Source of the DNA: Macrophomina tecta
Lineage: Eukaryota > Ascomycota > Dothideomycetes > Botryosphaeriales > Botryosphaeriaceae
Direction: 5' to 3'
Length of the DNA: 64,000 bases
Assembly (NCBI GenBank): GCA_024180945.1
Contig: JAKSGN010000012.1
Span: 496,001-560,000, forward strand
Shown: one piece after another, positions 39,336 through 51,206 of the stretch
Position numbering within the stretch: the first letter of the stretch is position 1
Layout of the letters: each line of letters starts with the position of its first letter
Notes under the pieces: generated by a model
Databases searched by the model: none
What the model saw: the letters and a program-made list of their open reading frames with translations, nothing else
Told to the model about the DNA's origin: nothing
Program-made: the position numbers and the translations under genes

Positions 39336-40951
39336 GTCGCTCAAGGTGATTCACGCGAACTTAGGAAAGAGCGGAACAGCGCAGTATAGCCTACTAAACG
39401 ACGAAGACCTCAGCGATTTCAGCGTTATTTTCATCTCGAAGCCAAGCTGCTTTCGCGGGCCTGGCGGCGAGACCATGGCAGTACCAGTCACTCATTCATA
39501 CTGGAAGCAACTACTGCCGACGACGTCGCGACATAGTCGCTATCCCGTTCGTTCAATGTTGTGGATCCGCAAAGACACGCAAGCCAGGCAGATAGCAGTA
39601 CCCTCTGCCGACATTACAGCCGCAGTTATTACGCTACGGGACCGGATCGTGTTCGTGGCAGCCGTGTACGTCGCCAAGAAGGAGAACGTGGACGACCCGG
39701 AACTCACCAGCGCGCTTGAGCACCTGCGAACGGCAATCACACAGGTAGGAAGCCAAACCAACGGGGTACTAGAGCTCCTCATCTGCGGTGACTTTAACAG
39801 ACACGATCAATTATGGGGAGGCGATCTAATATACAGCTCGCCGCGCAACGGAGAAGGCGCGCCGATAATCGACTTTATGGAGGACTTTCACCTGCAGAGC
39901 CTGCTGCCTAGAGGCACGGTCACGTACGAGTCGGCCGGACACAGCTCTACGATCGATCTTATCCTAGCGTCGCCCCAACTAACGGAAGAGATGAGCAACT
40001 GTAGCCCTACTAGCACGGCATACGGACGTGATCATCTGGCTATCGAGACCTATTTTGAGACTGACGTGCCTTACCAGGAACTGGAAGCGCAATACACGTT
40101 CCGCAGTGCCAACTGGGAGGCCGTTAGAAGCGAGGTGAGAAAGACACTTGTTAAGGAGCCTCCTCCAGATGCCCAGGACATGGAAAGCTTCACCAACTAT
40201 CTATTAGAAACGGTTTCGGCAGCACTGCGGCGCTGCATCCCTAAAGCGAGACCGTCACCATACGTGAAGAAGTGGTGGACGGCGGACCTCAGTCAATTGC
40301 GAAGGTCATACACCTACTTCAGGAACCAGGCGAGAGGGCGCCGAAGGTGGGGACAGCCAGATATCTGGTTAGAGGCACAGGCAAGGGAAGCGGCCAAAAG
40401 ATTCCATGACACGATGAGGCGCCAGAAGCGAAGGTGCTGGAAGGACTTTCTTGTGGAGCCGACCAACATCTGGAAAGCGGCCAAGTATCTTACCGATTCA
40501 GGAAGCAGCGGACTTGCTCGAATTACACGCCTCAAACACCAGGACGGCTACGCGGAGTCCTGCGAGGAGATCTCGGAGACGCTGATCAGGAACTTCTTCC
40601 CGGAGCTCCCTGAAGTCCGAGGGGGTGCACAGGCCGTGGCGGCTCAGGACTGTAGTGAGCAGCTCGAATACGCACCACTGACAATGGAAGAAGTAAAGGA
40701 GGCCGTCTTCCGGGCCAGTCCATTCAAAGCACCGGGAGCAGACGGAATTCCCGCGGTTGTGTGGCGCGAGCTTTGGCCAGTGATTGGCAAGCATATCTTT
40801 CAGCTTTTCAACGAATCGTTACTACATGGCCGCTTACCTAGCCGCTGGAGCATCGCGAGAATTATTCCGCTGCGCAAGACAGGAAAGTCAGCGGAGGTGG
40901 CGCAAGGATACAGGCCAATCTCGCTGTTGTCGACGCTGGGAAAAGCGCTAG
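39328..40951 (+). CDS. LINE-2 ORF2, truncated in the RT domain by the hAT insertion
   Basis: From ATG 39328 about 541 codons of ORF2 are open: the endonuclease (CGDFNRHDQLWGG; STIDLILAS; GRDHLAIE) and the start of RT (FKAPGADGIPAVVWREL; YRPISLLSTLGKAL). Where LINE-1 has ISEPNC, this copy has ISKPSC, so the conserved Glu of the endonuclease is Lys (GAG to AAG). The frame continues a few codons into the hAT end and stops at 41043. The protein can be neither a working endonuclease nor RT. Confidence 0.85.
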
Positions 40952-43747
40952 CATACCTGGGCACATGGTTATATATGGTTATTTGGGGGGTCGTAACCAT
41001 AACCATGAATAACAATGAGGCTCGTAACCATAACTTGTTATAACCATATAACCATATATAACCATGAACTAAACGACAACAATATATATCTAGATCCACT
41101 CAACCTCATCCACAACCTCGTCATCTAGCCCCTCCACATCCGCCTCCATCGCTGGCTCCATCGGTAGGCCCATTCCATTGAGGTGGAGGGGCCGGATATG
41201 GCCCTCTCGTATCCAGCTGCCGATACTCTCAATTCTCTGGATGTTGTGGCATGATAGACTTAGTCTATCCCATGAACAGGTCCTTCTAGTCCCTGAGAAC
41301 GTCCTCTCTGGTTCTGATGACTCTGCCGGGATAGATAGAATCGTTATAGCCATCTTGCTGAGCTTAGGATAGCTCGTTCTCTGCTCGATACGGCACCACC
41401 ACTCGAGAGGCGTACAATCGATCCGGAAGGTAGGTTTTTCAACAAATATCCTAAAATCATCGACATCTCGCTGATCGTCTGTGGCTACCTCCATATCCTT
41501 CATAATCCGGTCCAGCTCATCACTACGCTTCTTTGAAGGCTTTGCCGCCGGCGGCATCGATGACGGAGCTGGAGAAGGATCTAGCACGAGTGTCGTCTCG
41601 AAGTCTTCATCCCATAATTTACAGGCGGCATCGATAGCGGGCTTAATCCATGCCTTTGGCCAGTTCTTCCGGAGATAGGCGGCTCTGCGAGAGGGATCGA
41701 GAAGAAGGGCGGCGGCGAATGCGGGGACTTCGTCGGTCATAGTATAGTATTTATCGAGAACAAACCAGCCCATTTCAATCGCACGAAGCATTCTAGGGTC
41801 GTAGTGCTCCTTCTTAGAGTAGTGCTTCTAGTAAAATGTTAGCATAGCACTCCTAATAATGCTAGGACTTACTTTGTTATTCTCATAATGGACAAGAAGA
41901 CTATCCATCAATGGCAACGACTGCGAGATAGATGACTTGTCTCCCTCAGCGTACAACGTTGCTGAAGCAAACGGTTGAAGAAATCTATGAGCTTTTACTA
42001 GTAAATCCCAATCCTGAGATGTGAGCCGCATGTCGCCAAGTGCCGCCTCGTGGTCCGTCATGAAGGATTTGACCCCTCTTTGCTTCGTAATAGCCTTATC
42101 AATGACCGCGTACCAGGATGACCGCCTAGTACGATTATCGATGCCGAGTCGAAGATTAACAGCATCGTCCCAGAGATTAGCATGTATGAATGAGTTGCGC
42201 AGCCATGCAGCTAATAAATGGAGTTTGCGGAGGGTGGGGATGTTCTGGATACCAGAGAATTCATCGCTAATTGATCCTCGGCTGCCTCGGCTGCCTCGCC
42301 GGCGAGTATGCCTCTGTCCAAGATGAGGTTCATCTAGCTGCCGGCGTTCTGCCTCGAGCCTCCGTTGCTGGGAGTCGAGAACATCAGAAAACTGTGCGAG
42401 GAGCTCATCTCCGGGGGCATCTGCGGTGGCGGCAAGGGCGGCGGTAAGAGCCTCCTTCGAGGAGGCTAGTAGGAAGGCTTGAAGGGAGAGATTGATAATA
42501 TGTCCGATGCATCGGATCCGGCGTTGTTTGGCGTTAAATTCAACCTGGTGATCGGCAAGCAGACGGGATTCGAGGGCCTCCAGGCAAGTGTCGTTCGAGG
42601 TAGCATTGTCGCCTGTGTGCCAGCCTAATTTAGACTGGATTTCGAACTCCTCAAGAACACCGAGGATGATGTCAGCTTGCTTCTCTCCCGAATGAGAATA
42701 TTGGCATTCTGGCAGCCCCAGTAGGGCCTTCTGCAGCTGATAATCCGGGTCTACCCACTGGGCACAGACAGCAAGGAGAGAGTGTCGATGAGGAGACGTC
42801 CAGAGGTCCGATGCGATGTGGATGGGGCTAATAGCGGAGGCAAGGCTATCCCGAATCTGACCTTTGTATAGCTCATAGTTTGACGCGATGTATCGGACAG
42901 CGGTACGCCGAGAGGTGATGAGTAGGTCTTCAATGGGCTGGATTGCATGCCAGGTCTAGATCCTTCATCTCGCTCCATTCGACGGCTGAAAAGGGGATCC
43001 GGCGTCGTGTAAGTAGGCCAATGAGTGCTTCTCTATACGCTTGCTGATTAAAGCTATTGCGGAGGCCATTCTGGGAGATAACTGGCGTAAACATTGATGA
43101 AATATCACGCTGTTGCCCCGGCGTTGATGAAGAGGATTGTGAGGATGATCCAGGTAATGGATGGATAGAGAGGACATGTTTAATGGCGTTTGTTCGATGG
43201 AGTGTAGTCCAGGAAGTGCATTTTCTGCAGATGAATTGCTTTCGACGCTGGACCTATGATTTAAGAGCTGGATTTGGTTTTTCAACGTATTCGGACCGTA
43301 TAATAAGGTCGAAGTGTAGTGGTGTTGCTGCCGTTAACGTGGTAGGTGTAGTAGGTGTCGTAGATGCGCTTATTGATGAGATACCAGATGACATTATTAA
43401 ATAGCTGCGTCAGATGAGAGTCATCAGGTGTTGAAGGACAGGTGGTGAAGGATTTGCAGGGTTTGTCGAGCGCGAGCTCATCATTCGTCCTGTGATGTAT
43501 CACGCTAAGCGAGCCAATCATGATTGGCTCGCTTAATATTAGCGTTGTCTCCGTGATGCATGGAGGTTCGCACTGCTGCCCGAAGCCTGCGACAGACATT
43601 CTTTCAGTGCCAAGACGCCAAGATTGCAAAATATGGTTATAACAATAACAACGACGCCTTATGGTTATAACAATATAACAATATGTTGTTATGGTTATGG
43701 TTATAACAAAAAACAAATAATATAACCACTAACAATGCCCAGGTATG
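40952..43747 (-). mobile_element. hAT element 1 (2.8 kb) inserted in LINE-2
   Basis: Ends are 12-bp perfect inverted repeats CATACCTGGGCA (40952-40963; complement at 43736-43747). Both subterminal regions are rich in ATAACCATAACC-type repeats. The 8-bp flanks (AGCGCTAG / CCAAGGAT) do not match, and LINE-2 does not resume on the right. Confidence 0.75.
41090..43300 (-). pseudogene. hAT transposase (BED finger, RNase H-like core, dimerisation domain), RIP stop and frameshift
   Basis: Minus-strand reading shows a BED-type finger CRKCTSWTTLHRTNAIKH near 43215-43160, then SFNQQAYREALIGLLTRRRI, a one-base frameshift near 42958, IASDLWTSPHRHSLLAVCAQW, GDNATSNDTCLEAL, IRCIGHIINLSLQAFLL, intron 41872-41828 (GTAAGT..TACTAG) and the C-terminal dimerisation domain ending PESSEPERTFSGTRR..SIGSWI. 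A TAG at 43256-43254 stands where Trp is expected, upstream of the finger. The core is otherwise open. hAT transposases excise and insert their element by cut-and-paste; this copy is inactive. Confidence 0.83.
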
Positions 43748-43805
43748 CCAAGGATATGCCGAGGGAAGAAGGGTGAAAAGCGGACATGGATAACGTTCAT
43801 ATTAT

Positions 43806-44033
43806 TGTCAGACTATTTTGCCTTACTGCCTCAGATCAGCATCTATTCTTTGCCACCTCCTCACTACTCCTCATCTTCACAAGTTTCGGATAGCAATATC
43901 GGCTTCTATTCTCCTCGGTTATTCAAGCATTCATTTATGTATATAAGCAAGCCTACCTTCCTCCCTCTCAGGAGACAGGCAGAATCTATTCTCTTTTCTG
44001 ACCTCACTACTCTTCACTCAACAAAATCCAACA
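43806..44033. mobile_element. Solo LTR of family A, copy 2, with 5-bp target duplication
   Basis: 228 bp from TGTCAGAC to ATCCAACA, flanked by ATTAT on both sides (43801-43805; 44034-44038). No internal retrotransposon sequence remains, so this is a clean solo LTR made by LTR-LTR recombination. Confidence 0.9.
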
Positions 44034-44529
44034 ATTATTTAACCTCATTTCGTTTTGGGCGCACAGTAAATGTTTCAAAGAAGAGACGAATAATTCGGAC
44101 CAGGCTAATAATTTAGACTTGAACTTTAGAATAAGAAAAATTAGCATTGCTCCTGTGATCCTGCTCCTATTATCATCAGCTTCTCCATATCTTTCTCTCT
44201 GGTAAAAAGAATATCACAAGTGAAAAATTCATGGTTTTCTCCATTTACAGGTACAGCAATTACCGTTCGATAACTATTAAAGTGGCAACAGCCGTCTCCA
44301 CGCAATGGTCTCCCTCCATACGACCGCCTTCCATAGTGCTCACCCAGCAGGCAAGCTCTGTCGGCCAGGCCTAGCCGCTAGGCAAACTCCAGCCGCCAGT
44401 TAAGCACTATCTGCTAATAAAACCCTACCCCGCCAGGCAAGATCTTCCGGAGTCCAATGCCGCCCCGCCTCCTTCACTTGGTGACCCCCATGAAAGCAAC
44501 TACCTACTCATGTGACAGTAAATGAGCAG

Positions 44530-44840
44530 CTACGCAGGACGCAGCTGCCTTGGCGCTTCACTGGTTTCGCCCCACCGGGAGACAACACCGCTCGGCTCTG
44601 GGACGAGGCGACGGGCGAGGCACTTCAGACACTGGAGGGCCGTATGGACGCGGTTATTGCCATAGCCTTCTCGCACGATGACAAGGTGGTAGAGTTGGCA
44701 TCGGAGGAACTGGTCGGTCCTGCTATAGGACACCGCGACGGGCGCGGACATGCAGACAATCGAGGATTGACCACTGACCTTCCAATTGACCCACGTGGTG
44801 GACTGGCAGTCGGACATGCGTCAGAAAAGAGGAGATTCCT
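44530..44840 (+). pseudogene. Remnant of a WD40-repeat protein (HET-E/NLR-type repeats)
   Basis: One frame reads DNTARLWDEATGEALQTLEG, a near-canonical WD40 blade as found in fungal HET-E-like NLRs, followed by AVIAIAFSHDDKVVELAS. A second blade continues in another frame at about 44720-44770 as a stop then DTATGADMQTIED, where TAG replaces the expected Trp of RLWD. At least one frameshift and two stops. No NACHT or HET domain is nearby. Confidence 0.7.
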
Positions 44841-44897
44841 TCATTAACGTTTCAGGAGTTAGCTCGTACATATCAGTTAATCTCACCAGGTTTAACC

Positions 44898-45845
44898 TCA
44901 CCTTTCGTTGTTACTGCCGGTCGTATTGCCAAGCATAAAAATATCTATTCTCCCTGTTGTTGGTTCGATTGTCCTTCTATTGGAGTTCCGTACGCTGTCA
45001 TCTCGAGCGACAATGCATGAAAGATCCACAAAATCGGGCGCCGTACTCGTTGAGGACGACACTGTGGATGCCTTGGCAATCTTCACTAGCTTTCCGAGAA
45101 TGGCGTATTCCAGTTTAAGCTTGAAACTGTAAACCATCGGCTTGAATGTAACTTGGACAGCGTAGTAACCGGCATATTGAATGGCAATGACGGAAGCATC
45201 CATGAGGATTATGATGAGATTGATGACGAGAAGTTGGTTTAAGATGCCCTTGTGGCGGCCATTGGGTTGAAGCTTCAGCATTTTGGCTGTTTCCCGGATG
45301 TATAATGTTGATATTAGAACCTCTTGCAGACAGAATCCGATGAGCTGTATGCGTTCCATGGTATTATATCCGTCGACAAAGCGTTCGGAAGGGGTTTGCG
45401 AATTAGTACCGAACTCGAGGAGTGAAGTAGGTATATGAAGGATTATAGCGTCGGTTATAATCATCCAAAGGACTCCGCGTAGGATCTTTCGGTTTTGAAG
45501 AACCAGGTGGAGTCGCGACCATAACACCATAGATTGGCCCGTTACCATACCCCACCAGCTGGTGACGACCATAGCGATTAAGAGCCTGCCGTTATGGGAA
45601 ATTTGGAACAATTTTAGGAGAAAAGCAAGAGCGTGTGGAATAATACTGATGGATGCGACGAGTAAACTCCAGAAATAAGATCCCCTATATCGTTTAAATG
45701 TTGTAAAAACAAGCACCAAGAGTTCAATAGAGTTACACCAAGCGACAGCGATGAAGGAGGCAAATATACATTCCAGCGCACGACTGCCGCCAGTATATCC
45801 CCCTGAGAGGCCGTTACTGCTGTGAGAGTCGTTGGAGATCGACAT
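44898..45845 (-). CDS. Fungal multi-pass membrane protein (DUF7703-like), single exon
   Basis: 315 residues from a true ATG (45845-45843). About seven hydrophobic segments are visible: around residues 24-48, 60-78, 90-110, 122-142, 160-180, 205-225 and 230-245. Landmarks such as WCNSIELLVLVF, RYRGSYFWSLL and GQSMVLWSRLHLVLQN match what I know of an uncharacterised fungal membrane family (DUF7703); the number is from memory. The C-terminal tail is Ser/Thr-rich and cytosolic. No stops, normal composition, so a likely host gene between repeats. Its role is unknown; receptor-like topology is an inference. Confidence 0.75.
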   Translation of the reverse strand: MSISNDSHSSNGLSGGYTGGSRALECIFASFIAVAWCNSIELLVLVFTTFKRYRGSYFWSLLVASISIIPHALAFLLKLFQISHNGRLLIAMVVTSWWGMVTGQSMVLWSRLHLVLQNRKILRGVLWMIITDAIILHIPTSLLEFGTNSQTPSERFVDGYNTMERIQLIGFCLQEVLISTLYIRETAKMLKLQPNGRHKGILNQLLVINLIIILMDASVIAIQYAGYYAVQVTFKPMVYSFKLKLEYAILGKLVKIAKASTVSSSTSTAPDFVDLSCIVARDDSVRNSNRRTIEPTTGRIDIFMLGNTTGSNNER

Positions 45846-46873
45846 GGAGGATACGGGTATGTTTCTGTGCCACGGGATCCAAAGGCAGTATAACGACGAA
45901 GCACCTTGTGAAATATAGTGAACCGCTATGAATCGAAAAGGAAGACGGCTTGATGAGGGGAAATAAAAAGCAAGTTTAGAGGATATCTCGCATCTCGTGA
46001 GATGCAGAATGGTGGACAGTGATTAACTGTATCTTTGTAAGGATGTTCTCAAGCGAGTCCTGTGCAAGTCTACAGGCTATTGGCTAAAATTACTTGGAGA
46101 GCATGTGGCTTATTTAAACTTTCTATGGCAGGTTTTCAACTAACTCCCGGCGTCGTCTCTACCCCAACGCCATGTCCCTCCCTGCGAAGCGCGAAATGGA
46201 ATTTGACCATAAATTCATCGCGTTCTCAATCCCATATAATCCCATTATCGATTTAGGCGACAGTAGCTTTTTACATGTGCCTCGTTCCTCGACGTAGATA
46301 TCTGACGCACAGAAGGTTCAAGCCGTATAAAAGAGTGCAATAGACAAATGATGAATATGCCTATAGACTTCGCCTGCAACGAGTCCCTACTATTCTGAAT
46401 CCGCGGTCTTGAGATGGAATCGGAAGGACGTCGAATGCGTTCACTACTATATCGCGCGATGAGGGAATGATGTGAAACATCGAATGTCGATTGCAATAAT
46501 TCTAGTTTGTAGTGATAAAGAGTCCGGGTTCTCGGATTCAGAGCCGATTGGCTAGATCTAACGATTTGGCGTAGGAAAAAGTATTAATTGCGCAAAACAA
46601 AGGGGTGGCGTTAAAGAATTAAGAACCGGCAAATTACGAACTGTCGGCCAGAATCCCCTTGTTTTTTATGCAACACTTATCATTGCTTCCTTAGGCTCTA
46701 TATTCCTTCCTCGGTATCCCCTACACCTCGGATCTTCTACTTTTCCTCGGATGTTCTCAATTCCTCGGTTATACTGTTTCAGAGTCATGTATTTAAGGAC
46801 ACTCATTCTCCTTCAGTTACTAGGTGGTGCCCTGGTGTTGGAACATAAGTCAATCAATTCGCACTGAATCACA
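45846..46873. other. 5' flank of the membrane-protein gene; no gene seen
   Basis: Contains only short ORFs. The right end (from about 46640) may belong to the following truncated LINE or to its target. Confidence 0.4.
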
Positions 46874-47428
46874 GTGCGGCGCCGTGCTTTTTTCGGTCCA
46901 ACACCTGGTCATATGGGAATCACGGGAAACGAGGAGGCCGATCAGCTAGCGAAGGCAGCCATCGATCTACTAAACGATGAACAAGGGCCGGCATCGGTAT
47001 CCTGGACAAGGCGGAGGAATAGGGAGGAGAGGTCGCGTATCTACGAGGCTTGGTGGGAGGAGCACCAAACACCAACCTACCGGCACCTAGGCCTCAAGAT
47101 AAGAAAAGGAAGGAACCCTGAACTAGCACTGCCAAGGCAGGCGCTGCATCGGCTACTAGCCGAAAGAACGGGACACGGGGATTTCGCCGAATATCACAGA
47201 CGTCTTAAGCATGAAAGGGCAAAACTTACCTGTAAATGCGGCGCTGAGAAAGCGCAATGGCACTTTATCGACTGCCGCCTAGCAGCCGGCTGGGGGTATC
47301 CGGGAGTCGCGACGAGGGCAGAGAAGCTTAAGGGCCTCCTCGGACAAACGGGGTGGTTTCTGTTCCAAAGCCTTGTTGAATCAACAGAGGTGTTCCGGGC
47401 CGGAAGTGAGGCACCGCAAACGGATTAA
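46874..47428 (+). pseudogene. 3' end of a different LINE: RNase H end and C-terminal zinc motif
   Basis: Starts within RNase H (TPGHMGITGNEEADQLAKAA, the final His/Asp block, intact) and continues to the CKCGAEKAQWHFIDC zinc motif and a natural stop at 47428. The 5' part of ORF2 is missing, typical of 5' truncation during reverse transcription. The tail at 47723-47745 is (AAATC)n, unlike the CAT tails of the other LINEs, so this is a fifth LINE family in the window. Confidence 0.78.
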
Positions 47429-48924
47429 GCCGCGAACCTAAATCGCGGAGTGCTGGGGACGGCCAGCAAGGCGGCTGCACAGCAGGACTTGTAATAAAAA
47501 CTGGGTAGGAAGCGGAGGATCTCATTTGTCCAGCGAAAAGGTGGCTACTCCACCCGTCAACAAGCCCCATGGGAGGCAAACTGGCTATAAAGTTAGTACA
47601 GATAGACGTTAATACCATCATCATCTCCTTCAGTTAGAAGGACAGGCAGAAATTGAAGGCAGAAATTCGATTCTTTCTTCTGACCTCACCGAGTTCGGGC
47701 CTGAGGCCCACCCAAATTCGACACAAATCAAATCAAATCAAATCTAAAGTGAAGGCCAAAATCCGTAACAGACTGGGGCGTCCGGGCGACTGGTGAAACA
47801 TGTTACTTGCTTAAGGCAAGTAAACAAGCAAGTCTCCTTGATAGGATTTACTCGTTGACCACCCTATGCAGAACAGGTTGCAGACAATATGTGAAAAGGC
47901 ATTCGGAGATGGTTCCGTGCGTAGCCAGCATCACCGCTCAGGTAGAAAGCTGCGCGTCACCTATGCATGCAAGCCAGAGACCCTAGCATGACACAGGTCG
48001 ACAGGAGTGGGTACAAGGCTCACCGGCCAACCGGAACCAGGCTGGATTATGATAATTTATTATCATTTCTTATCGATAACTATCGCTATCACCTCTTATC
48101 GATAATTATCAATAATTATTATGATACCTTGGCATTTTCTTGGCATCGTGACGAAAATCATCAACAACGCGTTCAACGCGTCATAAGCCATCAACAAACA
48201 TGTTCAACGCATCATAAACCATCGACGACGCGCCCTACACGTCGTAGTTGACAGAAATTATCTGTCAGCACCGTCCTCGCGGTGTCGAAACCCGTGTCGT
48301 CCAGCTTCAACCCAAAGCCCAACGACCCGATTCACGACATCACCACTTCGTCCCGCTCGCTTCTGCTCCGCATCTCAGCTTCCTTCATTTTCGACAGCCG
48401 AAGCTTCGACCCAATACTCGAGCCTTCTCTTCGTCGAATTCTCCGGTTGCTTGTGAAATTGCGACTCTCTGAGACGTCGCGTCTCAACCTTTCGTCCTTT
48501 ACTCGCGAGTTGCGAACTCCGCAACAACCTTTTGAGTTCCCACCAAAATCTTCTTATGTTTCAAGTAGATTCACTCGCATGATATAGGTCAAGTTGGCGC
48601 AGCCAAACTTGACTTCCTTTCCTTGCGTAACGTCCTGTCGACCAATCCAAGTCTGCTTTGTTCCTGTCCCGGCCCTGCTCGTGACACTTACCTGCATGGT
48701 CGAGTACGACAACTCTTACACTTCACTTTCCACCAGACGCACTCATCAGATGAGTGGCACTCTGGCAACTTTCACCATCTAATAAACTGAACCCCAGGAT
48801 ATGCGCACCAAAGGACACAATGTCAGCTCAGGAGCTGATATGCTGCCAACTGTGCTGTCTGTAAATAGGCCCTCGGCCGTACCATCACAGCCCACCACAT
48901 TCTTTCAACTATTACGTACGAATT

Positions 48925-51036
48925 ATGGATTCCGAGGCGGATTCATCTCTTTTGACGCCTTCAACTATCCAAGTTTCGACCGAAAGCGGATCGAAAAAGC
49001 TTCCAAAGGTAAAGAGGGGATCTGCTCATGAGACATGGGCTCACACTCGTCCGGCACGCGATGGAGAGGATTCCCGTCTCAAGTTCTGCACACATTGCAC
49101 AGAATCACCGTACAGCACCAAAACCAGTACGAATATGCGGTTGCATCTCAAATCAAAGCATGGAATCAAAGTCGACGTATCTCCAGGTCCAACCAAGGAA
49201 GAAGCAGCCCAACAGCTACAGCAGCTTTATTCCCAAGCAGAGTCTTCCGGCCAGACCAACGAGATCGACACCCGAGTCTGCCGAAAACACCTGAATTCGG
49301 CCGTGATTACTGAGGCTTTGGTTACGCTGACCGTCGTACGGAATCTCCCTTTCCGAGCCGTCCAATGGCCTGAATTTCATGCTTTTTGCCAGACGCTCAA
49401 CCCAGAATCGTCTGGCATCATCACTACAGCGCATTCTCAGATCACGAACAAGATTGGAGAGTCCTGGCTCACCCACAAAGATGACGTACGTAAAAAACTT
49501 CAGTCGGCCATATCAAGCATTCATCTTTCGCTTGATATCTGGACCTCCCCAAACCGGCTACTTCTTCTTGGGGTCTGCGCGCATTTTGTTGATCGGAGTT
49601 CAGAGGATCTTACAAAGGCCCTCCTTGCGCTTCGTCCTATCGGAAACCACGGCGGAGACGAGCAATTCGCGACTCTAATCCCCGTCCTGGAGGACTACGG
49701 GATCCAACGGAAGCTTGGGTCTATCGTCAGCGACAACGCCTCGTCGAACGATACGCTTTGTCGTGCGGTAGAGAACCACTTGCGTGAAGAGGAGGGCATG
49801 GCCTGGGATGCCACCCGTTGGCGAGTCCGCTGCATCGGTCACATCATCAACTTGGCCGTCCAAGCCTTTCTGTTTTGTGACCGGATCGAATTAGAGCGAC
49901 TAGAGTCGTACGACGAACAGGAAGGCAATGGGAAGCTAGGGGACGAAGCGGCGAAACGGGCAACCTTCCGGACTCTGGGGCCGCTCGGCAAGCTTCACAA
50001 TATCGTCGTCCACATTCGCACTTCCGCCGGTCGCGCCAAGGAGTTCAAAGAACTGGCGGGCAGAATGATTCCACTTGACAATCGTACAAGGTGGAATAGC
50101 TGGTTTCTCATGCTAGCTGTGGCCGACCAGAAAGCGGGACCTGTGGACACCTACACCAAGAACCACCTTGCCACACTCCAGGCCGACTATCTCTCCCCAA
50201 AGGACTGGGAACAGCTCCGAAAGATTAAGGATTTCCTTCAACCCTTCCACCAGGCAACTCTGGAGACCCAGAAAGGCAACGCGACCATCAATCGAGTACT
50301 ATTCACTGTAGATATTATAATTGGGTACCTTCAAGACGCGTCTATAAGTTAACATCATCCTAGATTAGGCAATACTAACACCGTGCCACAGTCGAAACAT
50401 ACTTCTAACAAACCGTTCAAGCGTCGGATTAAAAATGCGTGGAACACCTTCGATAAGTACTACACCAAAACGGACGAATCGGCCCTCTACGCCGCCGCCC
50501 TAGTTCTCCATCCGAAGCGTCGGACGAAGTATATTAAGGCAAATTAGAAGCCAAAATAGATCGAGGACGCATTGGAAAAGATTAAAGAGCTTTAGAAGGC
50601 CTACCGGGAAATAACTCCTAATCCTTCAATTTCCTCGTTCCGCGAAAGGACCCCTGAGGAGGAGGAGCTCAGTCCATTCGATCGGATCGCTCAGAAGCTG
50701 GGGGAGTATTATGAACCGGTAAGTCAGAATAAATATAAAGACTATTATAGTGAAAATCCGATCGAGATTAGCAAGACGCCGGCGCTCAAATAGTGGGGTC
50801 AAGAGCAACAAACTGTACGGTGGCCACGGTTATCGCGCATAGCATTTAATATTCTTTCAATTCCGGCTATGAGCGATGAACCAGAGCGAGTGTCTTCCGG
50901 GGCACGTCGCACAGTATCGTGGGAAAGGGCACAGATGGGAGCTAAGACCCTTGAGAAAGTGGAATGCTTGAAGCATTGGAAACGAAATGGTATTTTAGAC
51001 ACAACGATTGAGATGGGAGGTTTAGTATCGCCCTAA
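48925..51036 (+). pseudogene. hAT transposase 2, RIP-mutated
   Basis: ATG 48925 opens 475 codons: BED finger CTHC..HLKSKH, then HLSLDIWTSPNRLLLLG, GSIVSDNASSNDTLC, RCIGHIINLAVQAFLF and LDNRTRWNSW. After a stop at 50350 an intron-like segment 50348-50391 (GTTAAC, ATACTAAC branch, CACAG) leads to NAWNTFDKYYTKTDESALYAAAL, but as read its phase is one base off, so there is an indel or another splice site. The C-terminal part carries four TAGs (50545, 50557, 50593, 50791), each where Trp is expected, and ends near 51036 after the dimerisation region (ILSIPAMSDEPERVSSGARR). Inactive. Confidence 0.83.
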
Positions 51037-51206
51037 CGCCGACCTTTTCTTTCTTTTCTTCTTCATAGAACCTCATGGTAGTGAATTCAAGCAGTTACGC
51101 CCCACACCTAACAGTTTCCGATCCAAAATTCTCTTCCAAACCCCAAAATCGACCGACTGACCACAATGCCAAGAAAATGCCAAGCTATCATCGATAATTA
51201 TCGATA

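Larger units (their letters stand above)
38007..40951 (+). mobile_element. LINE-2: LINE of the LINE-3 family, truncated by a hAT element
   Basis: Begins at ACGAACAACTT like LINE-3 (53393) and aligns with it to position 56335. It stops within the RT codons for ALES (GCGCTAG) at the hAT terminus. The remaining 2.6 kb of the LINE is not found on the far side of the hAT. Confidence 0.85.

Noticed and set aside
44898..45845. The DUF7703-like protein as a third SAT4 family member
   Set aside because: It lacks the SAT4 landmarks (helix 2-3 R..R..W.DD-like block and the CACLP helix 7 block) found in the two true members.
46062..46256. Short ORF upstream of the membrane-protein gene
   Set aside because: 64 codons, no homology recognised, no supporting start context; likely chance.
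48038..48924. Short plus-strand ORFs before the hAT-2 transposase as extra genes
   Set aside because: They lie between the left terminus and the transposase ATG, are Ser/Arg-rich translations of non-coding leader, and show no domains.
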